Origin: Treponema medium
Lineage (GTDB): Bacteria > Spirochaetota > Spirochaetia > Treponematales > Treponemataceae
DNA length: 64,000 bases
Assembly: GCF_017161265.1 (NCBI RefSeq)
Contig: NZ_CP031393.1
Location: 186,001 to 250,000 of the forward strand
Direction of reading: 5' to 3'
Shown here: positions 50,232 to 58,328 of the stretch, in pieces
Position numbering within the stretch: position 1 is the stretch's first letter
Layout of the letters: every line of letters starts with the position of its first letter
Program-made: the position numbers and the translations under genes
The notes under the pieces: model-generated
The model's input: the letters and a program-made list of their open reading frames with translations, nothing else
What the model was told of the DNA's origin: nothing
Databases searched by the model: none

Positions 50232-53200
50232 ATGCGTAAACTTCTTATTTTTTTGGCAGCCATTGTTTTATGTGCCGGATGTGAAAATTATCAGGCCGAT
50301 ATTGACACCTATTTAAGTTATTGGTCAACACAGGCTGCAATTGTCCGGTCTGCCTTTGATCCTGCAATCACGGTACGAACCGATAAAGACACAATACAGA
50401 GTATTCCTTCATCAAGTAATGTAACGATAACATTTACCATTCGCAATCCCAAAAACTTCAAGTTTAAACTGCCGCGAGATGCAGACGCCCCTACCGATAT
50501 TGTCGTTTTTCCCACAGACATTGCAGGCACAACGACAAGCAGCCCAAAACAACCCGATGATTATGAACTGACACAGGATTCATACAGTCAATTAACGCTC
50601 ACATATAAAAAGGAATTTTTACAAAAACATGAATACGGCAAAAAGAATATCGGATCGACGATTACGCTGTATGCTAAAGACGGGAGAAAATTTCCAGAAA
50701 CATTTAAGCTCAATGTAAAAGCAAATACCTCTCCGCCCAATCTTATCTATCGAGCAATCGGTAAAACCGCTGCAGCCGATGTAAACGGCAAGCATTACTA
50801 TGTGTTGTTCCTTGAAGTGTCGGGTATGGATACGGAGATAAACGGATCAGACCTTCTGCATAAAGATATTGCAGAGCTTTCTATCGCTGAAGGCTCCGGC
50901 TCATACACCTCGATACCGTTAACGGTAAAGGCAGACAAAAGCGGATTCGATATCAACGGCGCAGGCGGGCGGTTGTTGGAATACAGTAATGCAGTAGCTT
51001 TAGAGCTTGTAGATGTTGAATCAGGAGTAACGCCCGATATATTACCGGCTTCAACTGAAAAATGGATTCTTTGCGTAAAAACGGATGTCGAAGTTCGCGG
51101 CGCGGTAAAGCAGTACCGGTTTCGGCTGCAAGATGAGGCTGGGCTGTTTTCCGAAGATGAACTTGTTACTTCTACCAGTATCAATAAAGTTAGTCCGGTA
51201 CATATAGATGTTCAGACCGGCAATTGGACAACAACAATGAAGAGCGGAAGTGAAGCCGAGCCGCATGAAATAGTATATCAACCCGGTACGGGAAAGGTAT
51301 TACTGCGAGTGTCAACGGCTACAACCGGAGCTACGGTATACTATAAATTGGAACGCAACAGTTCGGTTGTAAGCAAAAGCTCCGGACAAACCCCTCAAAC
51401 GATAGAATTACCTGCCGTTCCCGATGCCGTATATAAGCTTACGGTATGGGCGGAAAAAGAGGGCTATAATAAGACTTCGGATGTAGTCGTATACTATAAA
51501 ATGGCACGCAATGACAAAATGGAAATAAGCGCGGGACCGAACGCTTGGGGACAGCTAAAAGCTGCCGTTGCAGTAGCTGAAGATGGAGACAGTATCTTTA
51601 TAAAGGACACAATAAAGGCAACAAGTGCTGACGGTAACAGCGGTGCAATCGAAATAACCAAGAAGGTTACGATAAAAAGCAAGAACAGTGATGCAAATAC
51701 CGATATACTCGATGCAAATAAAGATGAGCTCGGTACGAGTGCCCATCGTATTTTCACTATCAAAAATGGCGGTGAACTGATACTTGAAAACCTTACCCTC
51801 AAAAACGGTAAAGCGGCAGGTACAGGAGTGAGTGGAAGCGGCGGCGCGGTGTTGATCGAAAACGGCGGGACCTTAACTATGACCGGCTGTATTGTGCAGG
51901 AGTGTACAGCAGCAAATAGCGGCGGAGGTATTGACAGTAAAGGCATCTTAACAATAAATGGCGGAATGGTTGGAAGTACTATTGCAGGAAGCGGAAATCA
52001 CGCAAGCATGGGTGGGGGAATATTCCTAGCCGAAGGGAGCTGCACACTCAACGGAGTTGCAGTGCAAAAAAATACAATTAATACGGAATCACCCACCAAT
52101 AGAGGTTCTGGAATATACCTGAGTAAGCCCTCTTCCGGTAGCGCTGCACTTACTGTAACCGGTAGAACACAGATTGGAAACAATACGGCAGGGTCAAATA
52201 CCTTGTGTCTAGGAGCTCGCTCCGCTTCTCAAGGTGCTTTTAACTTTGCGGTAGGTTTCTATATCAATATTGAGCCGCAGGACTATGATGCTCAAAAGAA
52301 TACAACCTTGGTAAAGCTACCTAATGGGTATGCTGCTCTATATAACTATGATTTCCGTTTAATAGAGGCGGGCTCACTGGCGGAGGGCTGGGTATTAATT
52401 TCGAACGACGATGATAAAGAGCTTATATTGAAAAAAGGAACGGCGATAAGCGGCGGCGGCGCCTATGCTTGGGAGAGTCTCAAAGATGCAATATCTGATG
52501 CGGAGGCAGGTGATACGATTGTTGTAGATGGTGAAATTACAGCTACTACTGATCCCGGTAACTATGGCGAGATTTCTGTAACCGAGAGCATCACCATACG
52601 CGGTAATAAAGGCTGTGGATACGATAGTCTCGACGCAAATAAGGAAGAACTCGGTTCAAATGCACACCGTATCTTTAATGTAACGGGCTCCGATACAAAG
52701 CTTACCCTCGAAAATATCGTTCTTAAAAACGGCAAGGCTGCGGGAGGAGGCGACCTTGGTATGGGCGGCGGTATCTACTGTAAGGGTATTAAAGAGCTAA
52801 CGATAAAGGGCTGCGTTATTATGGACTGCGAGGCAGATATAGAAGGCGGTGGAATATGTGTAGCTGCATCGGGCGGTGTCAACACGAAAGCTGTTATAAC
52901 TGAGACAAGTATTTCGGGAAATACGGCAGGTTTGCGTGGCGGCGGTATTGCATTCAACCCTTCTAATGGAACATCACATATAACGGGAGTTTTGGATAAA
53001 GTTACCGTAGAAAATAATAACCTTACAAGTACGGCTTCGGATCCTTATTTTAACAATGGCGGTGCAGGGGTATATTTTGGCGGCGGCTATAACGATAACT
53101 CAAAGTATACCGTTAAGGGCGGCACTATTACGGGCAATAACGCAGGCAATTACAACGGTGGCGGTGCTTACATAAAAACAAATACAAGCGGTTCTGTAAA

Positions 53201-54074
53201 CGGTACGCTGACGTTAAAAGACGGCGCTCGTATTTCGGGAAATAGCGCTAAAAGCGGCGGCGGCATCGCGGTACGTAGCGCAAAGCTTATTATAGAGCCA
53301 GGCTGTACTATCGGCGGCGATAACGCTTCTCAAGGCAATACGGCAAAAACTTCAGGCGGCGGTATCTCCGTGGGTAAAAAGGCTGAGTGTACGATTAAAG
53401 AAGGTGTTACTATCCGGCATAATATGGTGACCAATGGCTCTACAATTCACGGCGGCGGCGGAATATATGTCGGCGATCCGAACTCTAATGCCGAAGCCGA
53501 TATGGGAACATTAATCGTAAAAGGAACCGATACTAACCCTGTTGTTATTAGTAACTGTGTAGTCAATGGTAATTATGGCTCGGGCGGAGGTATCTACAAT
53601 AAAGGGAAGGTTACGTTGGAATATGCACAACTCAACAATAACACAGCTCCAGACAATGGACAAGGCGGCGGCATTTATATCCACCAGTATGCCGGCGCCT
53701 GTGTGTTGGACAATACTAAAATTACGGAATGCGAAGCAACAAGCACTGGCGGAGGTGTATCTATTTCCGGTAATACTCTTACATTAAAAGGTGCTAGTGT
53801 AATTACTCCTTCGGAAGGTACAGAGAAAGGGAAAAACGACGTATATTTAGTGCCCAATGCATATATTCGTATTACTGGTAACTTAAGCGCTTCGCAAGTT
53901 GCGCGTATCTCAATGGAAGATGCAAACTATGTCGCGTATTCCACCAGGCCAGTATTGCAGGGTGATGTTAACAACAACTACCGCAAGTTCACGGTAACGC
54001 CGGGGGGCTATCCCAGTCAAAATTGGTATGTCGGCTCGGACGGTAAACTGACCACGACACAGCCTTACCCCTAA
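50232..54074 (+). CDS. Large beta-helix lipoprotein (polymorphic membrane protein-like)
   Basis: 1280 residues with signal MRKLLIFLAAIVL and lipobox LCAGC. Residues about 25-330 are beta-rich with Ig-like or cadherin-like character. A chitobiase-C-like segment (EIVYQPGTGKVLLRVSTATT ... KEGYNKTSDVVVYYKM) ends near 430. The rest is a right-handed beta-helix: two homologous blocks each begin with a W-x-x-L-K-x-A pattern (NAWGQLKAAVAVAEDGD and YAWESLKDAISDAEAGD) and run through LDANKxELGxxAHRIF, LENLTLKNGKAAG and many SGGGI turns, as in pectate lyase-like and chlamydial Pmp proteins. No autotransporter barrel is present. A surface role is inferred. AGGAGG precedes the ATG but can fold shut. Confidence 0.85.
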   Translation: MRKLLIFLAAIVLCAGCENYQADIDTYLSYWSTQAAIVRSAFDPAITVRTDKDTIQSIPSSSNVTITFTIRNPKNFKFKLPRDADAPTDIVVFPTDIAGTTTSSPKQPDDYELTQDSYSQLTLTYKKEFLQKHEYGKKNIGSTITLYAKDGRKFPETFKLNVKANTSPPNLIYRAIGKTAAADVNGKHYYVLFLEVSGMDTEINGSDLLHKDIAELSIAEGSGSYTSIPLTVKADKSGFDINGAGGRLLEYSNAVALELVDVESGVTPDILPASTEKWILCVKTDVEVRGAVKQYRFRLQDEAGLFSEDELVTSTSINKVSPVHIDVQTGNWTTTMKSGSEAEPHEIVYQPGTGKVLLRVSTATTGATVYYKLERNSSVVSKSSGQTPQTIELPAVPDAVYKLTVWAEKEGYNKTSDVVVYYKMARNDKMEISAGPNAWGQLKAAVAVAEDGDSIFIKDTIKATSADGNSGAIEITKKVTIKSKNSDANTDILDANKDELGTSAHRIFTIKNGGELILENLTLKNGKAAGTGVSGSGGAVLIENGGTLTMTGCIVQECTAANSGGGIDSKGILTINGGMVGSTIAGSGNHASMGGGIFLAEGSCTLNGVAVQKNTINTESPTNRGSGIYLSKPSSGSAALTVTGRTQIGNNTAGSNTLCLGARSASQGAFNFAVGFYINIEPQDYDAQKNTTLVKLPNGYAALYNYDFRLIEAGSLAEGWVLISNDDDKELILKKGTAISGGGAYAWESLKDAISDAEAGDTIVVDGEITATTDPGNYGEISVTESITIRGNKGCGYDSLDANKEELGSNAHRIFNVTGSDTKLTLENIVLKNGKAAGGGDLGMGGGIYCKGIKELTIKGCVIMDCEADIEGGGICVAASGGVNTKAVITETSISGNTAGLRGGGIAFNPSNGTSHITGVLDKVTVENNNLTSTASDPYFNNGGAGVYFGGGYNDNSKYTVKGGTITGNNAGNYNGGGAYIKTNTSGSVNGTLTLKDGARISGNSAKSGGGIAVRSAKLIIEPGCTIGGDNASQGNTAKTSGGGISVGKKAECTIKEGVTIRHNMVTNGSTIHGGGGIYVGDPNSNAEADMGTLIVKGTDTNPVVISNCVVNGNYGSGGGIYNKGKVTLEYAQLNNNTAPDNGQGGGIYIHQYAGACVLDNTKITECEATSTGGGVSISGNTLTLKGASVITPSEGTEKGKNDVYLVPNAYIRITGNLSASQVARISMEDANYVAYSTRPVLQGDVNNNYRKFTVTPGGYPSQNWYVGSDGKLTTTQPYP

Positions 54075-54108
54075 CGGTACTACGCAATAGCGGGAAAGAG
54101 ACGATCAG

Positions 54109-54145
54109 GGTAAAAACTATACCTAAGTTTTTAGAAATGCCCAAT
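54109..54145 (+). terminator. Hairpin after the beta-helix lipoprotein gene
   Basis: GGGTAAAAACT-type arm faces AGTTTTTAG plus GCCC. It has no clear T run. It is a weak relative of the CTCTAAAAA hairpins elsewhere in the window. Confidence 0.35.
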
Positions 54146-54230
54146 AGGAATTCCCGTTGGTAATCTTCATTAAGAATTATCAATGGGAGCGTTCCCCATC
54201 AATGTACCCCTGTCCATCCCGATGCTTTTG

Positions 54231-54239
54231 TGTTAGTAT
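54231..54239 (+). promoter_or_regulatory. Extended -10 box of trkA
   Basis: TGTTAGTAT (TGn plus TAGTAT) ends 8 nt before the trkA ATG; no Shine-Dalgarno is present. Confidence 0.5.
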
Positions 54240-54247
54240 CATTGCAA

Positions 54248-55651
54248 ATGACTGTCATTATTATTGGTGCGGGCGTAACAGGGGTTGAGCTTGCCCGAAG
54301 ATTAATCGCAAAAAAGCACAATGTAGTTCTTATCGAACAAAATCAAGAAACCGCCCGCCATGCCGCCAACCGTTTAGACTGTATCGTAACGGAAGCGAGC
54401 GGCAACGATCCGAAAGTGTTAACCGAGGCCGGTATCCAACGGGCAGACGCGCTGGTTACCCTTACCGACAGTGACGAACTGAATATGATTATCTGCGGTG
54501 TTGCAGAATCTCTTGCCCCCAAGGTGCTGAAAATTGCCCGCGTAAGAAACGAAAACTATGTCGCGTCGCTGAACACCGGAAAAGACCGTACATTGGGTAT
54601 CGATTTTTTGGTGCATCCCGACCAAGAAGCGGCGCTTGCTATCATCAATGCGGTTGAGCACGGAGCGGTGAGCGATATTATCGCCTTTGAAAATTCTCCG
54701 TATCAGCTCACCTGTTTTACCATCGGTGCAGGAAGCAAGCTGGACGGAGTTACACTGCAAAATATTCGCACTGTTACTATCGATGGCCCTTTTGTTGTCG
54801 TTGCCGTAGAGGATGAGAATAAGACCGTTATCCCTTCAGGCGGAACCGTGCTTCATGCCGGTATGAGAATCTCAATCCTAACGCTGCCGAATTATATTGA
54901 ACGGTTTTATGCGCTTGCGGGCTTCACAGTTAAACCTATCAAAAAGATTGCACTGGTCGGTATCGGGAAGGTTGGCAAGCGGGTTGCAGCGAGCCTTATC
55001 GAAAAGCATTCGTTTGGTATGTTTAAACGCCTGTTCGGACTCCGTTCAAAGTCCCGCTGGGAAGTTGCCATTATCGATAAAGACAGCGCCCTTGCAAAAC
55101 AGGCAGCAGCTGAGTATCCCGAAGCGCGCATCTACAGCGGCGATGTTACCGACGAATCATTTATAGAAGAAATTGCCCTTAATTCTTTTGATCTCGTTAT
55201 CAATGCGACACAAAACTACGAATTAAACATGATTACATCTGCATATCTTAAAACACTCGGCATCCCCAAAACCATTGCGCTTGTGCAAAGCTCTGTTATG
55301 TCGAACGTAGCATATAAAATCGGTGTGGATGTTGCAATTCCGTTAAAGGACGTTACAGTTGATGTTATTATGAGCCATCTGGGAGGTAAACATCTTACCC
55401 GTATCCATACGATGGGCGCAGGTGAACTTGAGATAGTCGAGGTCATTATCTCCGATCAGTCGGAATCGGTAGAGAAAAGTCTGAAAGATATTGCGATGCC
55501 CGGCGTATTCCTGATTCTGCTCATTACGAATGAAACAGGCTGCCGTATCCCCGATGGTAATACCGTCCTTGAAGCGGATGATAAACTCGCCATTATCGTA
55601 CAAGTTGCACAAAGCGACGAAGTTATTAAGTATTTTGCCGGTAAAAAATGA
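54248..55651 (+). CDS. trkA: Trk potassium uptake regulator TrkA
   Basis: 467 residues made of two tandem RCK units. The first NAD(H)-binding domain begins MTVIIIGAGVTGVELARRL with VVLIEQN, followed by a TrkA-C domain to about residue 225. The second begins KKIALVGIGKVGKRVAASL and ends with a second TrkA-C domain (GCRIPDGNTVLEADDKLAII). It is the peripheral gating subunit on the cytoplasmic face of TrkH. The start at 54248 follows an extended -10 box by 8 nt. The stop overlaps the trkH start by 4 nt (ATGA), so translation is coupled. Confidence 0.95.
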   Translation: MTVIIIGAGVTGVELARRLIAKKHNVVLIEQNQETARHAANRLDCIVTEASGNDPKVLTEAGIQRADALVTLTDSDELNMIICGVAESLAPKVLKIARVRNENYVASLNTGKDRTLGIDFLVHPDQEAALAIINAVEHGAVSDIIAFENSPYQLTCFTIGAGSKLDGVTLQNIRTVTIDGPFVVVAVEDENKTVIPSGGTVLHAGMRISILTLPNYIERFYALAGFTVKPIKKIALVGIGKVGKRVAASLIEKHSFGMFKRLFGLRSKSRWEVAIIDKDSALAKQAAAEYPEARIYSGDVTDESFIEEIALNSFDLVINATQNYELNMITSAYLKTLGIPKTIALVQSSVMSNVAYKIGVDVAIPLKDVTVDVIMSHLGGKHLTRIHTMGAGELEIVEVIISDQSESVEKSLKDIAMPGVFLILLITNETGCRIPDGNTVLEADDKLAIIVQVAQSDEVIKYFAGKK

Positions 55652-57090
55652 AATTCTTCCAATGTTTAACCATCATCTTCATCATTCTTTCGATTGTTGC
55701 CGGAAGTTTTTTGATTCCGGTTTCCGTTGCTGTTTATATGCATGAATGGAACATGCTGTCGGCATTTTTTATACCGATGGCAGTTTTGTGGACAATAACA
55801 CTTCTTCTATTTATCAAGACGAAGCGGCAACCGATCCGGCTTACCGTGCGAGAGGGAATCCTTTTGGTGAGTTCCGCGTGGCTTGGCGCCGGTTTGTTGG
55901 GAGCTGTTCCGTTTATGCTTTCGGGATTTGTGCCGCACTTTAGCGATGCGTTTTTTGAATCGGTTTCTGGGTTTACGACAACCGGCGCAAGCGCCTTACA
56001 GAATATCGAAAGCTACCCGATGGCGCTGCGCGTATGGCGTACGCAAATGCACTGGCTTGGCGGTATGGGGATTGTTGCGTTAACCGTGGCGTTATTCCCG
56101 TTGCTCGGCGTTGGCGGTTTTCAGCTGATAAAAAGTGAGACAAGCGGCCCTGATAAAGGAAAGGTAACGGCAAAAATTACGCATACGGCAAAAGCGCTCT
56201 GGTTTATTTACTTGGGAATGACAGTATTGCAAATAATCCTCTTGTGTATTGCAGGAATGCCGTTTTTAGAAGCAATGTGCCATAGTTTTTCTACGCTCGG
56301 AACCGGAGGCTTTTCAACCCAAAACACCAGTATCGGGTATTATAACTCGGCAGCTATTGAAATTATCTGTACGGTGTTTATGTTTTTGGCAGGCGTGAAT
56401 TTCAGCCTCTACTTTCACCTTTTTACCGGAAAACCCGAAGAATTTTTTAGAAATTCCGAATTGCGGGCGTATATCCGTATCGCTTTTTGTGCAGGAGTCG
56501 GTGTGGCGTTAGTGCTTGTGCCGATTTACGGCATAGCAGCCGCTTTTCGTCACAGCTTTTTTCATGTTGCGTCGATTATGACAACCACCGGATTTTCTAC
56601 TGTAAATTACTGCGCATGGCCTGCGTTTGCCCAAGCGCTCCTCTTTTTACTGATGTTTGTCGGCGGGTGTTCCGGTTCAACGGCAGGCGGTATCAAAGTT
56701 ATTCGCTGGGTTATTTTACGTAAGCAGGCCTTGAACGAAATGCAGCGACTTTTGCATCCGCACGGCGTGTTCAGCATCCAACTGAATCGCCGCCCGGGAC
56801 GGAAAGACGTTGTATACAGCGTTGCAGGTTTTATATTTGTCTATTTTGTGTGTCTGTTGGTAACATTTTTAGCGGCAGCCTTGACCGGCGCAGACATCCT
56901 TACCGGCATAGCAGCTGCGCTTACGTTGGTCGGCAATATCGGCGCTGCATTCGGAAGAATCGGCAGCGGTGGAGATTTTTCATTCTTTCCGCATTGGGCA
57001 AAGGTTCTGTTTTCTTTTTCTATGTTGGCAGGCCGCTTGGAGCTTTATACCATCGTTATCTTGTGCGTACCCGCCTTCTGGCGCCGGTAA
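55648..57090 (+). CDS. trkH: Trk potassium uptake pore subunit TrkH/KtrB
   Basis: 480-residue inner-membrane K+ transporter of the TrkH/KtrB superfamily with four pore repeats. The loop glycines are visible in SGFTTTGASAL, STLGTGGFSTQN, TTTGFSTVNYC and LVGNIGAAFGRIGSGG, and GGCSGSTAGGIKVIRW is the conserved segment between repeats 3 and 4. It forms the K+ pathway controlled by TrkA. It begins within the trkA stop codon. An 18-bp hairpin follows 116 bp downstream. Confidence 0.95.
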   Translation: MKFFQCLTIIFIILSIVAGSFLIPVSVAVYMHEWNMLSAFFIPMAVLWTITLLLFIKTKRQPIRLTVREGILLVSSAWLGAGLLGAVPFMLSGFVPHFSDAFFESVSGFTTTGASALQNIESYPMALRVWRTQMHWLGGMGIVALTVALFPLLGVGGFQLIKSETSGPDKGKVTAKITHTAKALWFIYLGMTVLQIILLCIAGMPFLEAMCHSFSTLGTGGFSTQNTSIGYYNSAAIEIICTVFMFLAGVNFSLYFHLFTGKPEEFFRNSELRAYIRIAFCAGVGVALVLVPIYGIAAAFRHSFFHVASIMTTTGFSTVNYCAWPAFAQALLFLLMFVGGCSGSTAGGIKVIRWVILRKQALNEMQRLLHPHGVFSIQLNRRPGRKDVVYSVAGFIFVYFVCLLVTFLAAALTGADILTGIAAALTLVGNIGAAFGRIGSGGDFSFFPHWAKVLFSFSMLAGRLELYTIVILCVPAFWRR

Positions 57091-57206
57091 CCTTCATAAT
57101 CTTGTGTTAGACAGATGCCTTACGGCACGATAAACTGTAACTTTAAAAATAGGATATATTTTTATAAATTAAAGCTTAAAACTAAAATTAGTAACTTAGT
57201 TTTTTG

Positions 57207-57244
57207 AATCAACAACCCCGACGCAAGCGTCGGGGTTGTTGATT
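57207..57244. terminator. Strong hairpin terminator after trkH
   Basis: An 18-bp perfect inverted repeat with a 2-nt loop (centre GACGC AA GCGTC). On the plus strand it is followed by only a short T stretch. On the minus strand the T run is six. Confidence 0.75.
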
Positions 57245-57253
57245 TTACACTCC

Positions 57254-57283
57254 TTGACAAATACTTCTGTTTAGCATTAGTAT
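57254..57283 (+). promoter_or_regulatory. Promoter of higBA, leaderless geometry
   Basis: TTGACA, 18 nt, TAGTAT, then 6 nt to the higB ATG at 57290. No Shine-Dalgarno for higB. Confidence 0.65.
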
Positions 57284-57289
57284 AGAAAT

Positions 57290-57571
57290 ATGATAAGAAG
57301 TTTTGATGATATGGAAACAGAAGCAATATGCAAAGGTAATAAAAGTAAAAAGTTACCGATGACGATTCAAAATGTTGCAAGAAGAAAACTTCGAATGATT
57401 GAAGCTGCAAAAGTTGTAGAAGATTTAAGGATCCCTCCAGGTAATCGTTTAGAAAAACTTGCTGGGAATTTAGACGGATTTTATTCAATCAGAATAAATG
57501 ATCAATGGAGAATTATCTTTAAGTTTGAAAATGGAGGTGCAGAAAATGTTAGAATCACAGATTATCACTGA
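57290..57571 (+). CDS. higB: HigB/RelE-family toxin
   Basis: 93 residues of the RelE/ParE fold. Matches to HigB/GraT are the segment ARRKLRMIEAAKVVEDLRIPPG, then NRLEKLAGNLDGFYSIRINDQWRIIF and the terminal VRITDYH. Such toxins cleave mRNA at the ribosome; the closing basic/aromatic residues fit. It comes before the antitoxin gene, the inverted order typical of hig loci, and overlaps it by 26 bp. The start codon lies 6 nt after a -10 box. The locus is more AT-rich than trkAH, which fits mobility of TA modules. Confidence 0.9.
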   Translation: MIRSFDDMETEAICKGNKSKKLPMTIQNVARRKLRMIEAAKVVEDLRIPPGNRLEKLAGNLDGFYSIRINDQWRIIFKFENGGAENVRITDYH

Positions 57572-57863
57572 TGAAAAATTACCCAATATTCATCCAGGAG
57601 AAATTCTTAAAGAAGATTTCTTAGATGCAATGAACATTTCTGCATATCGTCTGGCAAAAGAAATCAATGTTCCTGAAACAAGAATCTCAGAAATAATTCA
57701 CGGAAAGCGTTCAATTACTGCGGATACCGCTATCAGATTTTCAAAATTCTTTGGAACGACAGCAGAATTCTGGCTCAATCTTCAGAATCTATATGATTTA
57801 GAAGAAGAAAACAAGAAGCACTCTCTAGAATTTGAAACAATAAAAATGTACGCCTATGCCTAA
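57546..57863 (+). CDS. higA: HigA-family antitoxin
   Basis: 105 residues with an XRE-type helix-turn-helix (LAKEINVPETRISEIIHGKR). The HigA/VapI signature is HPGEILKEDFLDAMNIS at the start and FFGTTAEFWLNLQNLYDLE at the end. It neutralises HigB and normally represses the operon. The ATG at 57546 has GGAGG 8 nt upstream inside higB; 16 further upstream codons are in frame but are higB sequence. The pair lies alone between trkH and tRNA-Asn. Confidence 0.93.
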   Translation: MLESQIITDEKLPNIHPGEILKEDFLDAMNISAYRLAKEINVPETRISEIIHGKRSITADTAIRFSKFFGTTAEFWLNLQNLYDLEEENKKHSLEFETIKMYAYA

Positions 57864-58124
57864 GTTGTCTATCCCCCCCGTTTCAACCTGACATTTGTTT
57901 TATCATAAAACTTGCTTAATGCGCCTATACAGCACCGCAAGTTTTACGCCAACTTTGCCGCCGCTGTGCGCGATGGCAAAGGCACAAATACAGGTTAAGA
58001 GTTAGTTAGACAGACTCGTATCCCTTGCACGAGCTCCAATTTTTAAGGCATAAATCGTTTAAGGCTAAATCCGGTTTTAATATTCAACAACCTCAGCGCC
58101 GCGCATCGGCGTATTAAAAACAAA

Positions 58125-58155
58125 AAAGCTCAAACAGTATGACTGTTTGAGCTTT
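58125..58155 (-). terminator. Terminator of tRNA-Asn
   Basis: 14-bp perfect arms starting AAAGCTCAAACAGT with a 3-nt loop. On the minus strand it is followed by six T, directly downstream of the tRNA. The rest of the 57864-58124 gap shows no gene; it contains a CCTCAGCGCCGCGCATCGG piece similar to one at 35712. Confidence 0.88.
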
Positions 58156-58160
58156 GGAAG

Positions 58161-58233
58161 CTCCCCCGCGCGGGTTCGAACCACGGACCCAGTGGTTAAC
58201 AGCCACTTGCTCTGCCTACTGAGCTACAGGGGA
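58161..58233 (-). tRNA. tRNA-Asn (GTT)
   Basis: On the minus strand a full cloverleaf can be drawn in 73 nt. The acceptor stem TCCCCTG pairs with CGGGGGA (one G-U). The D arm contains AGCTCAGTAGGCAGAGC, the anticodon loop is CTGTTAA between AGTGG and CCACT, and the T arm has GTTCGAAC. Anticodon GTT reads Asn codons. The discriminator base is G and CCA is not encoded. It is a single gene with its own terminator. Confidence 0.96.
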
Positions 58234-58328
58234 AAGTGATAAATAACTATGGACAAATTTATACCGAAAATAGAAAAAAATGTCAAGCATCTCGGAGAAA
58301 ATTAGATCCTATAGCTTCGGCAAGTGTA

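Noticed and set aside
57162-57488. Minus-strand frame across the trkH terminator and higB
   Set aside because: It runs through an 18-bp hairpin and antisense to higB; composition is random AT-rich.
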